Source: CAYXRK01 sp964467615 | Lineage (GTDB): Bacteria > Hydrogenedentota > Hydrogenedentia > Hydrogenedentales > GCA-2746185 | Direction of reading: 5' to 3' | DNA length: 14,196 bases | NCBI GenBank assembly: GCA_964467615.1 | Contig: CAYXRK010000121.1 | Location: 1-14,196 of the forward strand | Shown: piece by piece, positions 8,601 to 13,337 of the stretch | Layout: each line of letters opens with the position of its first letter | Position numbering within the stretch: the stretch's first letter is position 1 | The notes under the pieces: generated by a model | Told to the model about the DNA's origin: nothing | Databases searched by the model: none | What the model saw: the letters and a program-made list of their open reading frames with translations, nothing else | Made by a program: the position numbers and the translations under genes

Positions 8601-9289
8601 TGCATCTTCGAAAACTGGTCGACCGTCACCTGCGCCATGATCGGCAGCCGCACACCGCGTTCGGCCATCGCGCGAAGCGCCCCGGCAACGCCCGCCTTCA
8701 CCTCGAGCACGTCCTGCTGCGTCTCGAACAGGACCACGTCCGCGCCGCCATCGATCAGGCCCAGCGTCTGCGCGCGGAAGTTCTCGGCCATCTCATCCCA
8801 CGTCGAGGTGCGCAACGTCGCGTCGGTGCTCGAAAGGACCCGGTTCGACGGGCCTACCGAACCGATGACGAACAGCGGCCGGCCGTCGTAGTCCGCCCCA
8901 GCGCGGTATCGTTCCCGCGCGCGGCAGCCGAGTTGCGCGCCGCGCTTGCTCAGTTCATACGCGATGGATTCGTGCGACGCCACGCGGATATCAAACCCTT
9001 CGGGAAGGCCGCCGAAGCGCGCGATGTCCATTTTCGAAAAGTCGTACTCGGCCAACCGGAAAGTCGACGCGCCAAAAGTATTCGTCTCGACCGCATGCGC
9101 CCCCGCGCGATAGTACGCGAGGTGGATATTCTCGACCGCCTCCGGACGCGAAAATGACAGCAGATCGCCGCACATCTTGTAATCGGCGCCGCCGTAATCC
9201 AGATCCTCCAGATCAAGCGCCTGGGTCATAGTGCCCATCGCGCCGTCCAGAACGACAACCTGGCTCTTTATCGCTTCAAGAAACTTCAA
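5666..9289 (-). CDS. metH: Cobalamin-dependent methionine synthase
   Basis: This enzyme transfers a methyl group from 5-methyltetrahydrofolate through cob(I)alamin to homocysteine, making methionine in the cytoplasm. All modules are present in order (about 1207 residues; E. coli MetH has 1227). The homocysteine domain has the zinc ligands C255 (GINCSIG) and C321/C322 (GGCCGT). The pterin domain starts near residue 360 with IGERLNVRGS. A cap domain precedes the B12 domain, which carries DVHSIG with D787, the lower cobalt ligand H789 and G792. The C-terminal AdoMet-dependent activation domain has RGTRWSPGYP near residue 1147. I chose the TTG at 9289 because GAGGT lies 7 nt upstream and the protein then begins at KFLEAIKSQVVVLDGAMGT. 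A TTG at 9331 or a GTG at 9328 would add 14 or 13 residues but lacks a ribosome site. The protein appears complete and intact. Confidence 0.96.
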   Translation of the reverse strand: MKFLEAIKSQVVVLDGAMGTMTQALDLEDLDYGGADYKMCGDLLSFSRPEAVENIHLAYYRAGAHAVETNTFGASTFRLAEYDFSKMDIARFGGLPEGFDIRVASHESIAYELSKRGAQLGCRARERYRAGADYDGRPLFVIGSVGPSNRVLSSTDATLRTSTWDEMAENFRAQTLGLIDGGADVVLFETQQDVLEVKAGVAGALRAMAERGVRLPIMAQVTVDQFSKMQIFNTDIHAALVTLEGIGIDTFGINCSIGADLMVKTVEKIARYCHLPISVIPNAGLPVSENGRTVFKTTPETIAQFQRRFVEEFGVNIVGGCCGTSPEHIRAIADAVRGLTPKQRIPDRGLYLSGPQEAVLLDSEKTLIMIGERLNVRGSAVVRDAVEREGGIDQDVLEEVVEEQINSLGLKVIDVCMDSNLVDTTETLKAVIHAQTTDFSGAMCIDSFSVETLREAIKVYPGRPLINSMSLEEVEPGVSKIEAVIKATHDHCPLYIALCASQEGPAATREKKAAVAKQIVELAGRFGVTPGRIFIDMNVFPLGAESTLGMNFALESLEAIPLIKAIHPDLKTSCGVGNLTNGLAKKPYMRKVLTSVWLDEARKRGLDAAIVNPNHYVFARDLTPHDYGLALRAILERDLDAFEELERIAEAKKGNVVVKRTNYDDLPLEKAICQKIVDGYKERVSGAVEVSGHAYAYADTIVLQAAEAIKTHEPLEFINKHLMAAMKELGDGFARGEVSLPHLLKSADVMKHVMGFLEEYMKVKAGIDIHTKIEYKGTIVIGTVYQDVHSIGKDLAKTLFENYGYRVIDLGVMTPLQGYIDAAKEYRADAIGMSALLVQTSNHMITVSKMMKEQGLESTCVLIGGAPVNDRHAAYVALAGDADVDHMRGNVFYCPTAMDGVNVMNELVGTKDAGALFDANRRKLSSRYERAERKKHEDEELIRTLPRRAISFEAHMLAPRPWLKPEVLRVPLVEFRDRIDKRTLFSLNWKFGGTGTRTKQGTTPEELERLFVEWTERSGREGWLEPQAVRAVFPCRSEGNDVVVLDIDDPAKELCRFDFDVVIGAGKEDTVCSAQYFFPKELGKLDAVGLQISSTGPQIDAQLARFKKDGDSESALFLQGLSDRLAEDMADYVHGTLRHAVGLNGTTRGTRWSPGYPAISNTENNKLIHKLLEARKNIGVQVTDAGEFFPTGCTAALVSFHPDARYS

Positions 9290-9341
9290 CGAAACTACCT
9301 CGATAGTTGGAGCCGCCGTCCCTGACACCAAGTGCGTGTGG

Positions 9342-9361
9342 GGCAGCCGCCCTCGGCTGCC
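9342..9361. repeat. Perfect GC hairpin in the metH leader
   Basis: GGCAGCCG (9342-9349), a four-base loop and CGGCTGCC (9354-9361) form an 8-bp perfect stem, about 50 nt upstream of the chosen metH start. It has no T-tract. It may be a dispersed palindromic repeat or an element of the metH 5' leader. I did not see a cobalamin-riboswitch B12 box in this leader. Confidence 0.6.
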
Positions 9362-9451
9362 GGCTCCCGGCCCTGAACCGTTCTTTCATTCGTTATGGGT
9401 GCACCTACGGGGTATGACGGCTGCTCCAAGGGCGTACTGAACCAGCCCTAG

Positions 9452-9481
9452 ATCATACGCGCCAATGCCCATTTCCGGCAA
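9452..9481 (-). promoter_or_regulatory. Putative metH promoter
   Basis: On the minus strand TTGCCG (9476-9481) and TATGAT (9452-9457) are 18 nt apart. The predicted start near 9445 gives a leader of about 155 nt that includes the hairpin at 9342-9361. The rest of the 250-bp gap between metH and the DUF423 gene (9290-9539) shows no gene I can support. Confidence 0.45.
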
Positions 9482-9539
9482 TAAACGCAGGGCTATCCAC
9501 TGATAAGTCCCAAATAGGGATGACCGAGTTACCTCGAGG

Positions 9540-9920
9540 CTATTCGGCTGTGCGACGAGCCGCCAGCGCCACAAACACCCACCCGAGAATCATCGCCAAG
9601 CCGCCGAACGGCGTAATCGCGCCGAGCCACTTTTGGCCCGTGAGCGCCAGAACATAAAGCGACCCAGAGAATACGGCGATACCGATGAGCCATCCCCAGC
9701 AGGCGCGATTCGCCCACGGTGAGCGCCAGATGCGTTCCGGGGCCAGCGCGAGCGCAAACAACGCGAGTACGTGGTAGAACTGATAGCGGACGCCGACTTC
9801 ATACGTATGAAGCATGTCCTCCGACAGCCGCGACTCCAGCCCATGCGCGCCGAACGCGCCCAGAATGGCGGCTGCCGCGCCAAGAATCCCGGAGAGCATG
9901 AGCCAGCTACGTTGAGTCAT
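9540..9920 (-). CDS. DUF423 family integral membrane protein
   Basis: This is a small inner-membrane protein of the DUF423 (YgdD-like) family, whose molecular function is not established. Of 126 residues most are hydrophobic, giving four predicted helices at about 5-24, 47-65, 71-93 and 98-119. The family signature LGAFGAHGLE lies in and just after helix 1, and YQFYHVLAL opens helix 2. The C-terminal PFGGLAMILGWVFVALAA helix is also typical. I chose the ATG at 9920 because it puts the start immediately before helix 1, as in homologues. An upstream in-frame ATG at 9983 would add 21 unlike residues. No ribosome site precedes the chosen ATG, and a promoter positioned just upstream predicts a nearly leaderless mRNA. 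It lies upstream of metH on the same strand, but a separate metH promoter is likely. Confidence 0.9.
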   Translation of the reverse strand: MTQRSWLMLSGILGAAAAILGAFGAHGLESRLSEDMLHTYEVGVRYQFYHVLALFALALAPERIWRSPWANRACWGWLIGIAVFSGSLYVLALTGQKWLGAITPFGGLAMILGWVFVALAARRTAE

Positions 9921-9927
9921 GGGTTGT

Positions 9928-9956
9928 AGTGTAGCCGAAGCGCGTGCGTTGGCCAA
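9928..9956 (-). promoter_or_regulatory. Promoter giving a near-leaderless DUF423 transcript
   Basis: On the minus strand TTGGCC (9951-9956) and TACACT (9928-9933) are exactly 17 nt apart. The -10 ends 7 nt before the ATG at 9920, so transcription would begin at or within a base or two of the start codon. This fits the absence of a Shine-Dalgarno sequence. Confidence 0.5.
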
Positions 9957-9964
9957 TATTCCAC

Positions 9965-9999
9965 TCGTCATCGTGCTCGTCATTCGTCATCGTCATCGA
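9965..9999. repeat. Degenerate TCGTCA hexamer run
   Basis: About five copies of TCGTCA or TCGTGC lie in tandem, with a one-base shift after the third copy, ending in TCGAA. It is a short simple repeat upstream of the DUF423 promoter, possibly a slippage product. No coding role is evident. Confidence 0.5.
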
Positions 10000-10051
10000 A
10001 CTTTCCAGGTGGAAGCCCGCAATCGCGACAACTCGAAATCTCGGATCGAAA

Positions 10052-10080
10052 TTGCGCACGCCCCCGTAGTTTGATAGGAT
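10052..10080 (+). promoter_or_regulatory. Promoter of the tRNA-Val gene
   Basis: TTGCGC (10052-10057) and TAGGAT (10075-10080) are 17 nt apart. The -10 ends 17 nt before the mature 5' end of the tRNA. Confidence 0.55.
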
Positions 10081-10097
10081 TTCTCTCCTCGCATTCG

Positions 10098-10174
10098 GGG
10101 CGACTAGCTCAGTTGGTTAGAGCGCCGCCTTCACACGGCGGAGGTCAGAGGTTCGAGCCCTCTGTCGCCCACCA
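10098..10174 (+). tRNA. tRNA-Val (anticodon CAC)
   Basis: A complete cloverleaf is visible. The acceptor stem is GGGCGAC with GTCGCCC (10164-10170). The D stem is GCTC/GAGC around AGTTGGTTA. The anticodon stem CCGCC/GGCGG encloses the loop TTCACAC, with anticodon CAC at 10132-10134, which reads the valine codon GUG. The T stem AGAGG/CCTCT encloses TTCGAGC. The discriminator is A10171 and the 3' CCA (10172-10174) is encoded. It stands alone, and no intrinsic terminator is obvious in the 20 bp before the converging sulfatase-like gene. Confidence 0.97.
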
Positions 10175-10194
10175 TTTTCCCCATCGCGATCCGG

Positions 10195-11517
10195 CTACTG
10201 CCGCAATTCGCGCGCGCTTACCGAATAATAGTTCCGCCCGTTCGCGCTCGTTTGACCTTCCGCCAACTTCGTGAGCGCATCCGCCTTGAGCGCCTTCACC
10301 GCCGGAGTCTCATACTCCAACGCGAGCAACATATCCGCTAGCTCCGCCGCCCATTGCACGTCACCGCTCGCCAACGCCGCGCGCGCCGATTCCAGTAGCT
10401 TGTCCGGCCCGCCCGCCAAGTGCGCGATGCGCTCCGCCCGCGCCCGCGGCGTAAGCGGAAACAAGTTCGTTGCGTTCCCGTCGAACCAGCCCAAGTACCC
10501 ATTGAAAATGTTGCGTACCGACCACGCGACCGTCCCGTAAAACTCCTGCAAATATGGTTTCGACGCCAACTCCGCGGGCAGATGAATCGTCTGAGCCAAC
10601 TCGTCCGGCGTCTTCCCCTGATTGATTCCCTTGACCGTCTCGTCATGCACGAAGCGGATCGCGTCGCGGTAGTTCGAAAGCGTCTCCCGGATGACCTCCG
10701 CTCCCGCCAACGGCCGCGTGTGGCTCGGCACGAGATACTCCGGCCCCTCCGCAATCATTTTATCGACGCTGTCGGCCCATTTGCACACGTCGCGGTAGGA
10801 CGTTCCCCGAATCGCGTACAAATTCGGGAACGACTTGTAGTAGTTGTCCCCGCACATCAGCACCTTCTTCTCCGGAAGCCAAACGTATATCTGGTCGTCC
10901 GTCTCCCCCGGTTGATGCATGAGATCGAACTTGATTCCCGCCACTTCGTACGAGGCGTGGTCGGTATCGAGCGTCTTCGTGGGCGGCATGAATTCTGCCG
11001 TCAGGTCCGCCGTGTTCGGCACGAGCCGTGGCCCGATCCCGCAATTCATGAATACGTCCGGTGGCAATCCCACGCCGAATTGCCGCATGGCGCGCCGGGT
11101 CTCGATCGCGCGCAATTCGTTGTACCGTCCCTCCACCTCCCCAAGCGTCGTCGCGTGCGCGTACACCTCGACGTCCCGCGCGCCGCCCGCCATCGTCCGC
11201 GCCCCGCCGATATGGTCCGCGTGATAATGCGTGTAAATGATCGCCTTCACCGGCTTCGTCGTGATCTTGTCGAATTCCGCCCGCGCCAATTTCGCCGTCA
11301 CCGGGCCCTCCATCGTGTCCACGATGATGACCCCGTCGTCGCCCTCGATCAGGATCGAGTTCGCAAGCCCGTAACCGATCGCCACGTACACGCCATCCGT
11401 GACCTCAACGACCCCCTGCGCGAACTCCGCCGTGTGCGCGGCGAGTTTCTCCGAGGGTGACTGCGCGTACGCCGCCGATATCGTCATGGCGACCAGGAAC
11501 GTGGCAAACAATCTCAT
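10195..11517 (-). CDS. Secreted MBL-fold hydrolase, alkyl sulfatase-like
   Basis: This is a 440-residue exported metallo-beta-lactamase-fold enzyme resembling SdsA/BDS1-type alkyl sulfatases, which hydrolyse alkyl sulfate esters with a binuclear zinc site. Residues 1-19 form a signal peptide ending AYAQ. The metal motif THYHADHIGG gives H97, H99, D101 and H102. PGETDDQ (203-209), CGDNYY (D224) and PSHTRPL (H266) occupy the places of the remaining ligands. From about residue 330 (FNGYLGWFDGNATNLFPL) to the end it matches the alkyl sulfatase dimerisation domain. The C-terminal SCP2-like domain of the roughly 650-residue SdsA enzymes is absent. I chose the ATG at 11517 because GGGGAG lies about 8 nt upstream and the signal peptide starts there. 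The alkyl sulfate substrate is inference; other MBL esters are possible. Confidence 0.87.
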   Translation of the reverse strand: MRLFATFLVAMTISAAYAQSPSEKLAAHTAEFAQGVVEVTDGVYVAIGYGLANSILIEGDDGVIIVDTMEGPVTAKLARAEFDKITTKPVKAIIYTHYHADHIGGARTMAGGARDVEVYAHATTLGEVEGRYNELRAIETRRAMRQFGVGLPPDVFMNCGIGPRLVPNTADLTAEFMPPTKTLDTDHASYEVAGIKFDLMHQPGETDDQIYVWLPEKKVLMCGDNYYKSFPNLYAIRGTSYRDVCKWADSVDKMIAEGPEYLVPSHTRPLAGAEVIRETLSNYRDAIRFVHDETVKGINQGKTPDELAQTIHLPAELASKPYLQEFYGTVAWSVRNIFNGYLGWFDGNATNLFPLTPRARAERIAHLAGGPDKLLESARAALASGDVQWAAELADMLLALEYETPAVKALKADALTKLAEGQTSANGRNYYSVSARELRQ

Positions 11518-11566
11518 CGCTTCTTCTCCCCAATTGAATCGAGACACTCTAATCTTCGGCCCGAAC

Positions 11567-11600
11567 AAAGAAAAGCCGCGGCGGAAAGGCCCGCCGCGGC
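11567..11600 (-). terminator. Rho-independent terminator of rplJL
   Basis: On the minus strand a perfect 10-bp stem (GCCGCGGCGG with CCGCCGCGGC, 11575-11600) is followed by TTTTCTTT. It lies 29 nt past the rplL stop and 57 nt before the start of the sulfatase-like gene. It ends the ribosomal operon and isolates it from that gene. Confidence 0.92.
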
Positions 11601-11629
11601 AATACCATCACACTGATTCGCGTTGGTTC

Positions 11630-12025
11630 TTACACGCCCTTGACTTCGACAACCGCGCCGACCGCCTCGAGCTGCGCCTTGATCTTGTCGGCTTCCGCCT
11701 TGTCGACACCTTCCTTCAGCGGCTTCGGCGCGCCGTCCACGAGGTCCTTGGCTTCCTTCAGCCCGAGGCCCGTGATCACGCGCACTTCCTTGATCACCGG
11801 GATTTTTTGGCTTCCCACTTCCTTCAGAATGACGTTGAACGACGTCGACTCTTCCGCCACCTCGCCGCCGCCAGCGCCCGCGCCCGGCATCATCATCATG
11901 CCGCCCATCATCGGGGCGGCCGCCTCGACGCCGAACTTCTCTTCCGCCGCCTTGATCAACTCGCTCAACTCGAGCACCGTCAACCCCGCGACCTGGTCCA
12001 AAATTCCTGAAATCTTCTCCGACAT
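11630..12025 (-). CDS. rplL: 50S ribosomal protein L7/L12
   Basis: This protein forms the flexible stalk of the 50S subunit, binds L10 through its N-terminal dimerisation domain, and recruits translation GTPases through its C-terminal domain. The N-terminal domain is residues 1-36 (ILDQVAGLTVLELSELIKAAEEKFGVE). The conserved C-terminal domain runs from about 62 to 131 (FNVILKEVGSQKIPVIKEVR, then TGLGLKEAKDLVDGAPKPLKEG). The hinge between them is unusual: PMMGGMMMMPGAGAGGG (38-54) is rich in Met and Gly, where most homologues have Ala/Pro-rich hinges. At 131 residues it is slightly longer than the usual 120-125. AAGGAG precedes the ATG by about 8 nt. It follows rplJ by 39 bp in one operon and is closed by a strong terminator. 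Confidence 0.97.
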   Translation of the reverse strand: MSEKISGILDQVAGLTVLELSELIKAAEEKFGVEAAAPMMGGMMMMPGAGAGGGEVAEESTSFNVILKEVGSQKIPVIKEVRVITGLGLKEAKDLVDGAPKPLKEGVDKAEADKIKAQLEAVGAVVEVKGV

Positions 12026-12064
12026 GCTATTGCTCCTTGGTAATGTATCGTTAACGGCACGCGC

Positions 12065-12595
12065 TTACGTTGCGCCGCCTTGTTCTTCTTTTTGTTTCTT
12101 CACCTGGTCCAACACGTTGACGAAATTCCGCGGCAACGCCTCGAGCGTGCCCAGGAACTTGCGAATCGGCGCGGCGAACACGCCCACCAACTGCGCGAGA
12201 AGCACTTCGCGCGACGGTAGTTCCGCCAGCGCCTGCAATTGATCGCTTGTGATGGCGGTCCCGTCGAGGATGCCGCCGCGCATTGCGACCTTGTTCACTT
12301 CCTTCGAGAATTCCTTGAGTACCTTCGCGGGCGCGGCCGGGTCTTTGCAAAACGCCCACGCCGTCGGGCCTTCCATGAATTTGGCCACCGCGCCCAAACC
12401 GCGTTCATCCAGCGCGCGCTTGGCAAGCGTGTTTTTGTACACGCGAAACGTTACGCCCTTCTCGCGCAGCCGCGCTCGCAGCCGCGTCACTTGCTCCACG
12501 GTGATGCCCTGGTACTGCGTTGCGATGGCGATTTGCGCGCCATCCAATTCCTCTCGAAAACTCTGTACCGACGCCTCTTTTTCCGTTTTCTTCAT
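12065..12595 (-). CDS. rplJ: 50S ribosomal protein L10
   Basis: L10 anchors the L7/L12 dimers to 23S rRNA at the stalk base and in many bacteria represses its own operon. The protein has 176 residues, the usual length. It shows KKTEKEASVQSFREEL, then the strand IAIATQYQGITVEQVTRLRARLRE, KNTLAKRAL and the GPTAWAF segment. The C-terminal helix (APIRKFLGTLEALPRNFVNVLDQVKKQKEE) is the L12-binding spine. I chose the ATG at 12595 because a G-rich site (GGGGGTG) precedes it and the family's N-terminus starts there. The frame is open further upstream to 12850, but that stretch is the leader RNA and its terminator hairpin. Confidence 0.97.
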   Translation of the reverse strand: MKKTEKEASVQSFREELDGAQIAIATQYQGITVEQVTRLRARLREKGVTFRVYKNTLAKRALDERGLGAVAKFMEGPTAWAFCKDPAAPAKVLKEFSKEVNKVAMRGGILDGTAITSDQLQALAELPSREVLLAQLVGVFAAPIRKFLGTLEALPRNFVNVLDQVKKQKEEQGGAT

Positions 12596-12671
12596 TTGCT
12601 TCACCCCCTTCCCGATTGATTTGACCGGGGCCAAATGGCCCTGCCCCTCTCCCGTATCCAGCGCCGGGGCG

Positions 12672-12712
12672 AAAAAAAATCGTCCCGCCGTGTCGAAAGG
12701 CACGGCGGGACG
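12672..12712 (-). terminator. Leader terminator (probable attenuator) of rplJL
   Basis: On the minus strand CGTCCCGCCGTG and CACGGCGGGACG form a perfect 12-bp stem around an 8-nt loop (12681-12712), followed by A and eight T residues. It lies between the rplJ promoter and rplJ, about 75 nt before the rplJ start. The gene on the other side is divergent, so this cannot be the end of an upstream minus-strand gene within the window. It is therefore best read as a transcription attenuator. Confidence 0.85.
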
Positions 12713-12817
12713 AAAAGATTCAAACAAATCGTTTACAATCGTCTCGCACCGCGGTCTGCGCAGGCTGAAGTTATTAAGGCCCAAGGGCCGCCGACGGTCT
12801 CCGACACGCAGAGAGAC
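12713..12817 (-). promoter_or_regulatory. L10-leader-like RNA element
   Basis: The transcript upstream of the attenuator contains elements I associate with L10-binding leaders: GGAGACCG (12795-12802), CTTAATAACTT (12768-12778) and CCTGCGCAGACCG (12752-12764). A GGCCC/GGGCC hairpin lies at 12778-12789. GTCTC at the 5' end (12813-12817) can pair with GAGAC (12741-12745) to close the structure. GCGAGACG (12740-12747) can alternatively pair at 7 of 8 positions with CGTCCCGC (12705-12712), the 5' arm of the terminator. This would be a mutually exclusive antiterminator. Recognition of the family is from memory, not a covariance search. Confidence 0.6.
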
Positions 12818-12821
12818 AGGT

Positions 12822-12850
12822 AAAATACCAAATTCCTGGGCCGCGTGCAA
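12822..12850 (-). promoter_or_regulatory. Promoter of the rplJL operon
   Basis: On the minus strand TTGCAC (12845-12850) and TATTTT (12822-12827) are exactly 17 nt apart. Transcription would begin near 12815, right at the start of the predicted L10 leader structure, giving a leader of about 220 nt. Confidence 0.6.
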
Positions 12851-12909
12851 TTCTTTCGCTCAACATCAATCGATCCCCGCAATTCCTCCGCCGTGCTGTC
12901 ATCTGGCAT

Positions 12910-12938
12910 TTGCCTGGCGCGTTAAGTTAACGTATGGG
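12910..12938 (+). promoter_or_regulatory. Promoter of the lipoprotein gene
   Basis: TTGCCT (12910-12915) and TATGGG (12933-12938) are 17 nt apart, with predicted start near 12945, about 30 nt before the ATG. It diverges from the rplJL promoter, and the two -35 boxes are about 60 bp apart. Confidence 0.45.
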
Positions 12939-12974
12939 AAAACCGCACCACACACCGCTAGGAGGTATTTGGAA

Positions 12975-13337
12975 ATGAGACCACTTCGATTCCGCATCGC
13001 GTTCACGACATTGGTTCTTGCGATGGCACTATCCGCCTGTAAGCCCGCCGAGGAGGCAAAGCCCGCAACGCCGCCCGCCAAAGCCGCCCCGAAGGCGGAG
13101 AAGGCCGCGGACCGGCCCGCTCCCTCAATCACCACGGGCACGCCGCCCTCAATCCAGATTCCGGCGACCAAACCCGAAACGGCCGCCCCGCCGGCCGCTG
13201 CCCCCGAGACGCCTCCCGGTGAGCCCAAAGCCGAGCCCACAGCCGAAACAGCTCAAACGACTACAACGGACAAACCCGACTTGTCGAACCTGTCGGTAGA
13301 CATGAAGAAGAACCTGGGCATCAAAGAGGACAACTAG
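12975..13337 (+). CDS. Small Pro/Ala/Lys-rich lipoprotein, function unknown
   Basis: I do not recognise a family. The 120-residue product begins with a basic n-region and a hydrophobic core, then the lipobox LSAC with the lipidated C22. The mature part is disordered-looking: Pro, Ala, Lys, Glu and Thr make up most of residues 23-100, with clusters such as AKAAPKAEKAADRPAP and PAAAPETPPGEP. It ends in a short, more ordered tail (DLSNLSVDMKKNLGIKEDN). It probably extends from the membrane as a flexible spacer or wall-spanning tether. AGGAGGT (12960-12966) lies 8 nt before the ATG, a strong site. Its stop codon is 3 bp from the end of a transposase gene, so the C-terminus or 3' UTR may have been altered by the insertion. 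Confidence 0.8.
   Translation: MRPLRFRIAFTTLVLAMALSACKPAEEAKPATPPAKAAPKAEKAADRPAPSITTGTPPSIQIPATKPETAAPPAAAPETPPGEPKAEPTAETAQTTTTDKPDLSNLSVDMKKNLGIKEDN

Noticed and set aside
7991..9157. 388-codon plus-strand open frame opposite metH
   Set aside because: It lies wholly inside a conserved MetH coding region, and the product is low-information Arg/Asp/His-rich sequence with no recognisable fold.
9290..9539. Cobalamin riboswitch upstream of metH
   Set aside because: Looked for the conserved B12 box on the minus strand and did not find it; only a simple hairpin is visible.
10420..11460. 346-codon plus-strand open frame opposite the sulfatase-like gene
   Set aside because: Antisense shadow of a gene with clear metal-binding motifs and a signal peptide; the product resembles no family.
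12596..12850. In-frame N-terminal extension of L10
   Set aside because: The extra 85 codons run through the predicted promoter, leader RNA and terminator. L10 homologues begin at the ATG at 12595, which has a ribosome site.
12249..12974. In-frame N-terminal extension of the lipoprotein
   Set aside because: It would overlap rplJ antisense. The ATG at 12975 has AGGAGGT 8 nt upstream and starts a textbook lipoprotein signal.
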